A stretch of 6,828 bases of DNA from an uncultured Acidimicrobiia bacterium (GTDB lineage: Bacteria > Actinomycetota > Acidimicrobiia > Spongiisociales > JAENVV01), in NCBI GenBank assembly GCA_905480085.1, contig CAJQPD010000143.1, positions 1 to 6,828 on the forward strand, read 5' to 3'. A model generated the notes under the pieces. That model was not told the DNA's origin. It worked only from the letters and a program-made list of their open reading frames with translations, and did no database searches. Each line of letters opens with the position of its first letter. Positions within the stretch are counted from its first letter, which is position 1. Positions 1-6,691 of the stretch are shown one piece after another. The translations under genes and the position numbers were made by a program.

Positions 1-19
1 TCTGCAACAATGCGCACTC

Positions 20-1270
20 ATGGAACCGGATCTCGAAGCAAGCAACTTCCCGGGGTTGATCCGGGTGGACATCGACGGCTACCGGTCGATCCGCGAAGCC
101 TCGTTTCGCCCCGGTCGGCTCTCTGCCTTGGTCGGTGAGTCGAGTGCCGGCAAATCAAACGTACTTGAAGCGATTCGGGCAGTCCTCGATCCAACCGCCC
201 CACCCCTGGTGCCAGGTGACATTGCCCGAGCCGGGGACGGAACCATCCGGATTAATGCCGAATTCACAGACGGATCATCGTCGTTTATCGCCGGCTTGCC
301 TCAGCATCGGGGGCACTCAGGCGACTTGATGTCGCACACACCGCTGTTTCTTCCAGCCGACTTGCGATCTAGCACGCTCGTCGCCCGGTCGGCCAACGAT
401 TCACCTCCGCACCATCGAGCCGTCGATATCCTCCAGAAGACACTGGCGGAGCGAGGAATCGACGGGCCACCAGACCACCCTCACCAGGGGGCTACCGCGG
501 CCGCCCACGGCCTCGTTGACGGTCTCGAAGCCTGCCTAACGACCAACATCACGGGAATGATCCTGCTTATCGAGGAGCCAGAACTGTTCCTTCCCCCTCA
601 GATCCAGCGGTACCTCTATCGACTCCTTCACCAGCTGTCCGAGGCCGACAATCAGATCTTCTACTCCACCCACTCGCCCTCGTTTCTCAACGTTGCCCGG
701 CTCGACGAACTGGTTATGGCCGAGCTTCGACCAGGCGAGGGCACCCGGCTGTTCCAGCCTGAACCACTCCCGGCCGATCAGGAGTTCGTGGCCGCTTCCG
801 AGTTCGACGCATCTCGGGGAGAGCTGTTCCTCGCTCGGGCGGCCGTGCTGGTCGAGGGGCTGACCGAGAAGCTGGCTCTTCCCTTCGTGTTTCGGGCGAT
901 GGGCCATGATGCCGACCGGGAGCGGATCTCGATCGTGGAATGCGGTGGCAAGTCGAATATCGTGCTCGCTGCCCGGATTGCCAAAGCCGTTGGCGTCCCG
1001 TTTGTTGCGCTCCACGATCGTGACGCTCCAGCGGGCAAGAAACCGAATGAGGGCCAGCGCTACTTGAACAAGTTGATCGGTGAGATCGCCGGCGAAGATG
1101 ACAGGGTCGAAATGGTCCCTGACTTCGAAGGCATCTCCGGTCTGCGAGGGCATCGCCACAAACCCGAACGCGCCTGGGAACGTTTCAGCAAGCTGACCGC
1201 CGATGAGATCCCCGCTCCACTCGCTCACACCGTCGAGCGTGCGGTGGAACTGGCGAGTCGCTCGTCCTAG
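20..1270 (+). CDS. OLD-family ATP-dependent endonuclease-like protein (AAA/ABC ATPase plus TOPRIM)
   Basis: This is a predicted ATP-driven DNA nuclease of the overcoming-lysogenization-defect (OLD) family, in which an ABC-type ATPase is followed by a metal-dependent TOPRIM nuclease domain. Seen in the 416-residue product: an N-terminal strand pair ending in a Walker A motif GESSAGKS (residues 39-46, Lys45), a Walker B motif ILLIEEPE (181-188, Glu185/Glu186), and an H-loop STHSPS with His218. The TOPRIM domain begins at AVLVEGLTEK (Glu279, Glu283), continues through VECGGKSN (about 307-313) and has the acidic pair HDRD (Asp333, Asp335). The region between Walker A and Walker B is short, and no clear ABC signature (SGG-type) is visible; GATAAAHGLVDGLE at 157-170 sits where it would be expected. 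The start is uncertain: no Shine-Dalgarno site precedes the ATG, and the frame stays open to the left edge. It converges on the methyltransferase gene with a 20-nt gap. No GajB-like helicase gene lies downstream. The family call is firm; the substrate and role are not known. Confidence 0.9.
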   Translation: MEPDLEASNFPGLIRVDIDGYRSIREASFRPGRLSALVGESSAGKSNVLEAIRAVLDPTAPPLVPGDIARAGDGTIRINAEFTDGSSSFIAGLPQHRGHSGDLMSHTPLFLPADLRSSTLVARSANDSPPHHRAVDILQKTLAERGIDGPPDHPHQGATAAAHGLVDGLEACLTTNITGMILLIEEPELFLPPQIQRYLYRLLHQLSEADNQIFYSTHSPSFLNVARLDELVMAELRPGEGTRLFQPEPLPADQEFVAASEFDASRGELFLARAAVLVEGLTEKLALPFVFRAMGHDADRERISIVECGGKSNIVLAARIAKAVGVPFVALHDRDAPAGKKPNEGQRYLNKLIGEIAGEDDRVEMVPDFEGISGLRGHRHKPERAWERFSKLTADEIPAPLAHTVERAVELASRSS

Positions 1271-1290
1271 ACGGTTGCGTAACCCGATTC

Positions 1291-2034
1291 TCAGCTCGGG
1301 GGTTTGGACCCCACTACCAGCGCCACGGGGAGTCCCCACATCGACAATCGCTGGTCGTCTTCAATCACGAATCCGGCCTCAGCCAGGGCCTGGCCGACCC
1401 GGATCGGTCGACAATCCAAGAGTTTCGGGAAGGTCGAGTGACCCCATTCGTATCCTCGCTGCATCAGAGGCGCTGGATCTTCTTTACGCAACGACACCAC
1501 GGTGATCCGCCCGCCCGGCCTGAGAATCCGGTACGTCTCGGCTGCTACTACCGCGATCTGGGGAGTGTCGAACAACTCCAGAGTGAAGCTCATGAATGCC
1601 GCATCAAAACGGCTGTCATCAAATGGCAGCTGGCCCCCATCACCCTGGACGACAACTCCCACGGTTCGGCTATCACTCGTTAGGCGGCGGTGAGCCAGCC
1701 GGCACATTTTCGAAGAAAGGTCGATCCCCACAGCCACGCCATTCGGACCGGCCATCCTTCCGAACTCGGCGAGGGTGTAACCAGGGCCACTCCCGATTTC
1801 GAGCACGCTCTCCCCTGGCCCAACGTGTAAAGCTGCGACTGCGGCAGAGCGAACTCGTCTCTCCCAGATCCCTTCGAGGGGCTCGTAGAACCGGGCAATC
1901 CGATCGTAGTTCGCTTGAGTTTCCGCTTGAGTCGTCACGACCCTGGCAACGTTTTGTGCATCGTTCGGCCGGCCTGGCACATGAGAGCGCGTCTTGTGCC
2001 GAGTCCGATTCCGGAGCTTCGTTAGCGTTCTCAT
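1291..2034 (-). CDS. Class I SAM-dependent methyltransferase (UbiE/Methyltransf_11-like)
   Basis: The product is a predicted cytosolic methyltransferase that uses S-adenosylmethionine; the acceptor is unknown. Seen in the 247-residue product: a lead-in YDRIARFYEPLEG (residues 43-55) typical of UbiE-like proteins, motif I VLEIGSGPG (77-85) that binds SAM, the acidic end of the second strand GIDLS (Asp105), GDGGQLPFDDSRFDAAF (131-147) corresponding to motifs II/III, and LRPGGR (171-176). The C-terminal part after 185 would shape the acceptor site. The ATG at 2034 has a modest GAGG 3 nt before it. A GTG at codon 33 (position 1938) would give a 215-residue protein that starts close to the conserved fold; the basic first 32 residues look like extra sequence, so either start is possible. 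It follows the amidase gene after 21 nt on the same strand, so the two are probably co-transcribed. Its 3' end faces the OLD gene. Confidence 0.88.
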   Translation of the reverse strand: MRTLTKLRNRTRHKTRSHVPGRPNDAQNVARVVTTQAETQANYDRIARFYEPLEGIWERRVRSAAVAALHVGPGESVLEIGSGPGYTLAEFGRMAGPNGVAVGIDLSSKMCRLAHRRLTSDSRTVGVVVQGDGGQLPFDDSRFDAAFMSFTLELFDTPQIAVVAAETYRILRPGGRITVVSLRKEDPAPLMQRGYEWGHSTFPKLLDCRPIRVGQALAEAGFVIEDDQRLSMWGLPVALVVGSKPPS

Positions 2035-2055
2035 CGTCCTCAGGTCGGCGTCTGG

Positions 2056-3546
2056 CTAGTGCAGTGGCGGGGGCCGACGGTCCCACCAGGGTTGAGCGGC
2101 CTGAAGTTGAGAAGCAAGCCGGAAGAGAGTCGCCTCGTCTCCCCAACGGCCGACGAACTGAACTCCAATTGGCAAGTTGTCGGCATTCCAATGTAGGGGT
2201 ACCGACATGGCCGGCTGGCCGGTCATGTTGAACAACATAGTGTTCGGAACGGGCGCCATATTTTCGCCGGCCACCTCCTCGAGGGCGCGGTCGAGCAGTT
2301 TTCGGACTGGTGCCCGGACGAGCACTTTTATCTGGCGGATCTGGGATTCGGTCGGAGCCAGTTCACCAATCTTCACGGGCGGTCTCGCCAACGTCGGGGT
2401 GATGATGACATCGTGATCGCGCCAGGCCGTCTGAACCCGTCTGGACTCTGAATGCATGAAGCCAACATCGGCTGCAAGTTCGGCGGCCGACAGCTTTCGG
2501 CCGATGACAGCCAGCAGCCAGGTCGTGAGTTCGAAGTGGTCGAGGTGAAGCTTCTTGCCCGTCGACGCTTGCATAGTCTCAAGATCACCAGCGAGCGAAG
2601 CTGCCCAGATCCGCACCCATGTGGAAGGCATCCGGGCCCGGTCGAACGGAATCGTCACTTCCTCGACGTGATGCCCGAGACTCTCGAGGAGGGCAACTGC
2701 CTTTTCGACGGCTTCCACACAGTCGGGGTGGGTGTCGGTGCCAAACAAGGCCTGGTTGGTAAAACCGATGCGAAGCTGGCCAGGATCGACATCTAGTTCA
2801 TCAACGTACGGCCGATCGGGTTCTCGGATCTGGTACGGAGCACCGTGATCGTGGCCCCTGGCCACGTCAAGCAGCAATGCGCTATCCCTGACCGACCGGG
2901 TTATGGCGTGGGTTTGAGTGAGGCCGAAACCAGGATCGCCGACCGCCGGACCATGCGGAACCCGGCCGCGGGTTGGCTTCATTCCGAACAGTCCACAGGC
3001 CGAGGCGGGTATCCGGATGGAACCTCCCCCATCGCTGGCGTGAGCAGCCGGCACATACCCGGCCGCCACGGCTGCCGCTGCACCACCACTGGAACCACCC
3101 GGGGTCCGGGTGATATCCCACGGGTTGAGAGTAGGGCCATGGAGTTCGGGTTCGGTGACAGCGACCAGGCCAAACTCCGGCGTGTTTGTCTTACCGAAGA
3201 CGACAAGTCCTGCTTGTTTGTACCGGGCCACGATCTCGCTGTCGTAGTCAGGAATGAATCCCATGAGGTACCGAGAACCACCCGTCATCGGTACTCCCGC
3301 CAGCGCCGACCCAAGATCCTTGAGCAAGAACGGCACGCCGGCCAGGGGCCCTTCCGGGATCGGCCCGTCAACATATTCCATGGCCCGCTCATAGATCTTG
3401 TGGACCACGGCATTGATCGTCGCGTTGGATCGTTCAACCGAGGCAATCGCCGCCTCGAGCAATTCGCGGGGATGTGCCTGTCCGGTCCGAACCAGGTCGG
3501 CCAGTCCGGTGGCATCGTGCTTTTCGTACTCTGCGTGCGCGGTCAT
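2056..3546 (-). CDS. Amidase-signature family hydrolase, NylA-like
   Basis: This is a serine hydrolase of the amidase signature family, which cleaves amide bonds with a Ser-cisSer-Lys triad. Seen in the 496-residue product: Lys76 in VPFLLKDLG, the cis-Ser152 in PGGSSGG (149-155), and the nucleophile Ser176 in [13 protein letters not shown] (170-182), followed by [13 protein letters not shown]. The C-terminal part has the conserved [12 protein letters not shown] (439-450), LPIGVQFVG (458-466) and PWWDRRP (486-492). Length, triad spacing and the C-terminal ending resemble 6-aminohexanoate-cyclic-dimer hydrolase NylA (from memory, about 493 residues with a similar triad). The true substrate cannot be read from the sequence, so an aliphatic or cyclic amide is only a guess. 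There is no signal peptide, so it should be cytosolic. The N-terminal stretch [24 protein letters not shown] is the normal start of the family and supports this ATG, although no Shine-Dalgarno site precedes it. It is probably the first gene of a unit with the methyltransferase. Confidence 0.94.
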   Translation of the reverse strand: MTAHAEYEKHDATGLADLVRTGQAHPRELLEAAIASVERSNATINAVVHKIYERAMEYVDGPIPEGPLAGVPFLLKDLGSALAGVPMTGGSRYLMGFIPDYDSEIVARYKQAGLVVFGKTNTPEFGLVAVTEPELHGPTLNPWDITRTPGGSSGGAAAAVAAGYVPAAHASDGGGSIRIPASACGLFGMKPTRGRVPHGPAVGDPGFGLTQTHAITRSVRDSALLLDVARGHDHGAPYQIREPDRPYVDELDVDPGQLRIGFTNQALFGTDTHPDCVEAVEKAVALLESLGHHVEEVTIPFDRARMPSTWVRIWAASLAGDLETMQASTGKKLHLDHFELTTWLLAVIGRKLSAAELAADVGFMHSESRRVQTAWRDHDVIITPTLARPPVKIGELAPTESQIRQIKVLVRAPVRKLLDRALEEVAGENMAPVPNTMLFNMTGQPAMSVPLHWNADNLPIGVQFVGRWGDEATLFRLASQLQAAQPWWDRRPPPLH

Positions 3547-3552
3547 GGGAGA

Positions 3553-3558
3553 AAGCTA
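3553..3558 (-). promoter_or_regulatory. Candidate -10 element for a leaderless amidase mRNA
   Basis: Read on the minus strand, TAGCTT matches the TANNNT form of an actinobacterial -10 element and ends 6 nt before the amidase ATG. That would place the transcription start on or next to the start codon. It fits the lack of any Shine-Dalgarno sequence there; the upstream bases read GCTTTCTCCC. No convincing -35 was seen. Confidence 0.3.
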
Positions 3559-3640
3559 CCGGAGCAACGTGGCTCGGCGGGTCCCTGAACCAGGCATAAA
3601 TCGACTCGGGCCCGGAACTCGATCACCGACCGGCCATCAA

Positions 3641-3733
3641 GCACCGGGAGCGCAGGATCTGAGCAGAGTCGCTTCGGCTCTCGATGTTACGGTAGAAAAG
3701 CTCGAAGGGGCTTTCGGGGAACCGCCGCCCTAA
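3641..3733 (+). pseudogene. Possible C-terminal remnant of an XRE-type helix-turn-helix protein
   Basis: In one plus-strand frame the intergenic DNA encodes AQDLSRVASALDVTVEKL followed by a short tail and a TAA stop. This looks like the last two helices of XRE/HTH_3 DNA-binding domains, which commonly read like LxRIAxALxVxxExL. The preceding bases in this frame give a Gly/Pro/Arg-rich stretch without the expected recognition helices, and the other two plus frames do not supply them cleanly. The frame stays open back through an ATG at 3545 (62 codons), which overlaps the amidase start codon region. If real, this is the stump of a lost regulator rather than a working gene. The match is short and could be chance. 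Confidence 0.28.
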
Positions 3734-3758
3734 GGCATTGTCGCGAAGCTCATAACCA

Positions 3759-4319
3759 TCAGAACAGCGGAGTCCACCATTGCTGGTCGGCAACCGTCAA
3801 CGCCCACAGCTCGTCGGGGCGGTCCGTTTCAAGCGACATCTCGGGTGAGTCCGAATCAAGATTCACCTCGGGGTGTTCTGCGAGCAATCGCGCCAGCGCC
3901 GCGTCGGAGTCGACAAACCCTGTCAGATCCGGATACGCAAACCATTGATCGGTAAAGACCTGTCGTTGAGTGCCATTCATACTCGCCCAAAACTCAGGAG
4001 TGACCGAGCCGGACTCGCTGCTCACCAGAGGAACGCCCCGTAGCCAGGCGTGCTCGAAACCGAACTCGACCCAGAGATTGGCCACGAGCGCTCGAGAATC
4101 AAACCGAACTTCCCAGTGCTCGGATCTGCCATTCTCGTCCACCGTGGAGGTTGAAATATGTACCGGGTGGGCATGGGGATCGACCTCGGCGATAAGCGCT
4201 TGAGCCTGGCCCAACGCATCGGCCGCAGTTATCCGACCGGCCAGCACCGCCACCTCGCGCTCAAACCAACGCCCGAGTGGTTCGTGGTGGTTAACGCGTA
4301 GCCGACCAAATATCCGCAT
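3759..4319 (-). CDS. Unrecognised Trp-rich protein, possibly with PepSY-like repeats
   Basis: I do not recognise this family. The 186-residue product is acidic and soluble-looking, with no signal peptide or membrane segment, and it contains nine tryptophans (residues 18, 69, 83, 92, 111, 126, 172, 181, 182), including a C-terminal WWTPLF. Two stretches share a layout: a helix followed by a strand region with a key Trp. They are ADALGQAQALIAEVD (33-47) leading to GRSEHWEVRFD (64-74), and SDAALARLLAEHPEV (138-152) leading to DELWALTVAD (169-178). This recalls the small cystatin-like PepSY fold, but it is inference by eye. The ATG has no Shine-Dalgarno site. It is preceded by TACCAT on the minus strand 6 nt upstream and by a perfect inverted repeat, so it is probably transcribed from its own regulated promoter. 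Its tail faces the possible HTH remnant. The long open frame and orientation matching its neighbours favour a real gene. Confidence 0.75.
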   Translation of the reverse strand: MRIFGRLRVNHHEPLGRWFEREVAVLAGRITAADALGQAQALIAEVDPHAHPVHISTSTVDENGRSEHWEVRFDSRALVANLWVEFGFEHAWLRGVPLVSSESGSVTPEFWASMNGTQRQVFTDQWFAYPDLTGFVDSDAALARLLAEHPEVNLDSDSPEMSLETDRPDELWALTVADQQWWTPLF

Positions 4320-4325
4320 GAGCTG

Positions 4326-4331
4326 ATGGTA
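4326..4331 (-). promoter_or_regulatory. Candidate -10 element for the Trp-rich protein gene
   Basis: Minus-strand TACCAT fits TANNNT and ends 6 nt before the ATG at 4319, again suggesting a leaderless start. It overlaps one arm of the inverted repeat at 4328-4345, so a protein bound to the repeat would cover it. No clear -35 hexamer was found about 17 nt upstream. Confidence 0.3.
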
Positions 4332-4345
4332 ATTGACGAATTACC
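4328..4345. promoter_or_regulatory. Perfect 18-bp inverted repeat, operator-like
   Basis: The sequence GGTAATT-GACG-AATTACC consists of two perfect 7-bp arms around a 4-bp centre. It is AT-rich in otherwise GC-rich DNA, lies in the 91-bp gap between the NERD gene and the Trp-rich protein gene, and ends 8 nt before the latter's ATG. Size and symmetry suit a dimeric regulator of the TetR, MarR or GntR kind. It lacks a T-run and has weak A-T pairs next to the loop, so a terminator for the upstream NERD gene is less likely. No second copy was noticed in the window. Confidence 0.5.
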
Positions 4346-4410
4346 CCGACGACGGTCAGCCGAGGAAAGACTTGAACCGCATCAAAACATCCTCGCGCGT
4401 CGGTCCGATG

Positions 4411-5205
4411 TCAACTGAAGGATGGCGGGAAAGCTTCTGATAGAAGCCCGGCAAGACGATGGCGATCGTCAAAGCTGTAACTGCCTGGCCGCTCAAGGGC
4501 ATAGCGCAACGTTCTCGGACTGTGGACAAGAAAGGCGCCAGACCCAAATGGCGGTCTGGTTTCGAAGGAGCCCTCAACGAAACAGAGCACACCTGCAACC
4601 CGCGCATCTGGCTCCGAATGCAGCGCTTGTTCGACCATCGTCACCTGTCGCAGGATCCCTTCTCTCAGACGCGTTTGATCGCGCCCGTTAACTCGAAGCT
4701 GGCCTGCCGACCAGGCAATCTTGCCCTTGTAGCGTTTTGCATCGATAACGAACACCCCGCTCGGCACCACCAATATGTGGTCAATGTTGGCCTTCGAAGC
4801 AGGAACCGCGCGATCGTGAAGCGCCCAAGCATGAGGAATCCGATCAAGGACCAGACCAAGACGTTCCTCACCGACCGATCCCTTCAGCCAGGCCTCAACG
4901 TGCTGCGGCTCCCCCGCCACCCGCCGCAACAGGGCGCCAATCCGCGGGTACTGCGCTGAGATGGCGTCGCCACCGTAAGGGCTCCGCCGCTCGTACTCGG
5001 CCCGGGCAGATGCCCCGGCAATTCCCCGGTCAACGGTAGGACCGGCAAACGGATCGCCGGCACCACCTGCAAAAGCTGGCGAATCCACACATCCGACGCA
5101 GGTTGCCGACTTCGTTGTGCGATCCCAAACAGCTTCCGAACCTGGACCCAGCAAAGTTTCGCATCGCCGGCAGTTGGCCGGATAGCGCAGGCGGATCGTG
5201 CTCAT
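4411..5205 (-). CDS. NERD domain protein with N-terminal zinc ribbon
   Basis: The product carries a nuclease-related domain (NERD), a PD-(D/E)xK-like fold thought to act on nucleic acids. Seen in the 264-residue product: a four-cysteine zinc ribbon (Cys12, Cys15, Cys36, Cys39), a Gly/Ala-rich linker (about 41-80), and a NERD core from about 104 to 215. The core has WLKGSVGEE (106-114), IDHILVVPSGVFVIDAKRYKG (141-161, with Asp142, Asp155 and Lys157) and a later conserved strand AGVLCFVEG (204-212). The putative catalytic set, a Glu in the GEE helix, Asp142 and the D-A-K triplet, looks intact. No membrane segment or signal peptide is present, so it should be cytosolic. The ATG is preceded directly by AGGGG with almost no spacing, a poor Shine-Dalgarno site; the fit of the zinc ribbon to the N-terminus supports this start. 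It lies 23 nt after the lipoprotein gene on the same strand, so translation in a shared mRNA is likely. The biological role of NERD proteins is poorly known. Confidence 0.88.
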   Translation of the reverse strand: MSTIRLRYPANCRRCETLLGPGSEAVWDRTTKSATCVGCVDSPAFAGGAGDPFAGPTVDRGIAGASARAEYERRSPYGGDAISAQYPRIGALLRRVAGEPQHVEAWLKGSVGEERLGLVLDRIPHAWALHDRAVPASKANIDHILVVPSGVFVIDAKRYKGKIAWSAGQLRVNGRDQTRLREGILRQVTMVEQALHSEPDARVAGVLCFVEGSFETRPPFGSGAFLVHSPRTLRYALERPGSYSFDDRHRLAGLLSEAFPPSFS

Positions 5206-5228
5206 CCCCTAGCTATCGGCGGACTGCT

Positions 5229-6560
5229 TCAGTTGGTTGAGTCACCAGCCGGCGAAAACGAAGCCACGGAACCGGGGGCGACCAGGGTCGGGAACTCGTC
5301 TTCGAGACGTTGCAGGAAGACATAATCGTCGCCTCGGTCGATGGCGGCGAACACGAACGCCGAACTATCGGGGGCCCACACACTCATACTTCGGACGTAC
5401 TGTCCCCAGAAGATGAGATAACGACTGAAGAAGGTGCCGGTTGGCACCGCCCGGAAATAGTCCTCTACGGTCCCGTTATCCCACACTCGTAGGACGATGC
5501 CGGCGTCTTCGATTCCGAATACCAGAATCTTGCGGCTGTCTGGACTCCATTGCCAGGCAAACACCAACCCGACCTCGAGAGATTTCCGTTCGCCCGTGGC
5601 CAGGTCTATGACGAACATGTCGGTTTCAGTCCCCGACCGGGCTGCCGTGTAAGCAATCTCGGTGCCATCCGGCGACAGCGAGAAACCGTTCATGCCTATG
5701 CCCTCGGCGAGGACGGTAACTTCGCCGGTAGCCACTTTGTGCATGACGAGCTCGTCGCTATTCGCCTGGGCAGCCAGAAACCCCCCAAGACTTGCAGTCT
5801 GAATGATGACCGGTCGGATGTAGATGATCGATTTCCCATCAGCCGTCCACTGAGGGGCCTCGAACGTGCCAGTCTCCGTATCGATCGGCGTGCGCTGCCC
5901 GCTCGCCACATCAACGAACTCGATGATCGAACCGTTCAAGTGCGTGACGAGGGTCTTCCCATCCGGCGACCACACAAAGTAGAACGAGCCGGCCGAGTGT
6001 TTCTGAGTGACCTGCCCGTCGCCGAGATCGATGATGGCCAGCGCCGTTCCCTGCCCGCCGGCGCCGAGAACTCCCAATGCCCCATTGTCCGGGCGCCACT
6101 GAATGTAAAAGACTTGGAAAGTCGTGACGTACTCCGCGGACGATCCATCGGTCGCAGAACTGACAACCACCGACGCAGTACCGTCTGCTTTTACACGTGA
6201 CCAGGCGACCGACTTTCCGTCGGGAGACCAGGTCGGCTGGGAGCCAACCTCTCCCTGAGAGTCCGCCAGTGGCAGCGCTGCCAGATCGGCCCCGATCACC
6301 GTCACAGCCTGGCGCTGGTTGATAACCAGCCTGCCCGGCATCGACTCCAATTCTGCGGTGGACAGCCCAATGGGTGGTACCTGCTCCTCTGCCGCACCAA
6401 CGGTGGTGGTGGTACTGGGGGGTCCCACCTGGGGGGTCGGAGATGGGCTCGGAGTGGTCGTCGACGACGGGCCCGCCGTCGCGCAACCGGACAGGACCAG
6501 AAGCAGTCCGACGGAAAAACTCCCGACTCGAGTCAGGCGTGTCTTGAAAGGATCGATCAC
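5229..6560 (-). CDS. Lipoprotein with WD40/TolB-like beta-propeller
   Basis: This is an exported, lipid-anchored protein whose body is a predicted beta-propeller; the ligand is unknown. With the GTG start at 6560 it has 443 residues: a basic n-region, a hydrophobic stretch SFSVGLLLVLSG and a lipobox LSGC with Cys26. A Thr/Ser/Pro-rich linker (about 27-54) follows, then propeller repeats marked by W-S-P-D-G-like motifs at about Trp111, Trp155, Trp197, Trp238, the SPDG at 296, Trp338 and Trp395, with a last SPAGDS near 436. These are typical PD40/TolB blade turns, and seven to eight of them suit a closed propeller. A TTG at 6590 could extend the frame by ten codons, but it has no Shine-Dalgarno site. 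The GTG has TACAGT 7 nt before it, giving a signal peptide of normal length, so I prefer it. It is the first gene of a unit with the NERD gene and is divergent from the PAS gene. Sensing or scaffolding at the cell surface is only inference. Confidence 0.9.
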   Translation of the reverse strand: MIDPFKTRLTRVGSFSVGLLLVLSGCATAGPSSTTTPSPSPTPQVGPPSTTTTVGAAEEQVPPIGLSTAELESMPGRLVINQRQAVTVIGADLAALPLADSQGEVGSQPTWSPDGKSVAWSRVKADGTASVVVSSATDGSSAEYVTTFQVFYIQWRPDNGALGVLGAGGQGTALAIIDLGDGQVTQKHSAGSFYFVWSPDGKTLVTHLNGSIIEFVDVASGQRTPIDTETGTFEAPQWTADGKSIIYIRPVIIQTASLGGFLAAQANSDELVMHKVATGEVTVLAEGIGMNGFSLSPDGTEIAYTAARSGTETDMFVIDLATGERKSLEVGLVFAWQWSPDSRKILVFGIEDAGIVLRVWDNGTVEDYFRAVPTGTFFSRYLIFWGQYVRSMSVWAPDSSAFVFAAIDRGDDYVFLQRLEDEFPTLVAPGSVASFSPAGDSTN

Positions 6561-6567
6561 CGGGCTG

Positions 6568-6573
6568 ACTGTA
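6568..6573 (-). promoter_or_regulatory. Candidate -10 element for the lipoprotein gene
   Basis: Minus-strand TACAGT fits TANNNT and lies 7 nt before the GTG at 6560, consistent with a leaderless transcript for the lipoprotein-NERD unit. No clear -35 is visible. This hexamer is also an argument for GTG over the upstream TTG, because a transcript starting here could not include the TTG. Confidence 0.3.
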
Positions 6574-6663
6574 CCCGCCCGGTATGGCAATGCGCGAGAT
6601 GCCCCGCCATCAGCGGTTGGACAAGAAAGGGGACATTCCGCTCACGGTTCGTTCACTTCGGAG

Positions 6664-6669
6664 TACGCT
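6664..6669 (+). promoter_or_regulatory. Candidate -10 element for the PAS protein gene
   Basis: TACGCT matches TANNNT and would give a transcript starting near 6676, leaving a short leader that just includes the ribosome binding site at 6681-6685. No good -35 hexamer was found at the usual spacing, so this is tentative. Confidence 0.22.
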
Positions 6670-6680
6670 TTGCGCAGGCG

Positions 6681-6685
6681 GGAGG
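6681..6685 (+). promoter_or_regulatory. Strong Shine-Dalgarno site of the PAS protein gene
   Basis: GGAGG lies 6 nt before the ATG at 6692, with a further GAGG at 6687-6690. It fixes the start of the truncated gene at the right edge and contrasts with the minus-strand genes, most of which have no such site. Confidence 0.7.
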
Positions 6686-6691
6686 CGAGGT

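Noticed and set aside
1299..1312. Small hairpin GGGGT-TTGG-ACCCC near the convergent gene ends, as a terminator.
   Set aside because: The stem is only 5 bp, no T-run follows on either strand, and it is inside the last codons of the methyltransferase gene.
536..1339. Minus-strand open frame of 267 codons antisense to the OLD gene.
   Set aside because: It lies opposite a well-supported gene with intact motifs, shows no recognisable domain, and long antisense frames are common in GC-rich coding DNA.
2204..2229. Imperfect inverted repeat with 12-bp arms (two mismatches) around TG.
   Set aside because: It lies inside the amidase segment that encodes the conserved [11 protein letters not shown], so protein and GC constraints explain it.
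2845..3588. Plus-strand open frame of 247 codons antisense to the amidase.
   Set aside because: The amidase on the minus strand has a full catalytic triad; this frame is rich in Arg, Gly and Pro and has no motif.
4356..4607. Minus-strand open frame running past the end of the NERD gene.
   Set aside because: It overlaps the NERD coding region in another frame, has no motif or ribosome site, and the NERD frame ends naturally, so no frameshift is needed.
20..5205. A defence island built from the OLD and NERD nucleases.
   Set aside because: They are more than 3 kb apart in different transcription units with an amidase, a methyltransferase and an unknown gene between them, and no other defence gene is present.
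6396..6480. Low-complexity GGTGGT/TCG-like tract as a DNA repeat element.
   Set aside because: It encodes the Thr/Ser/Pro linker after the lipobox, which fully explains it.
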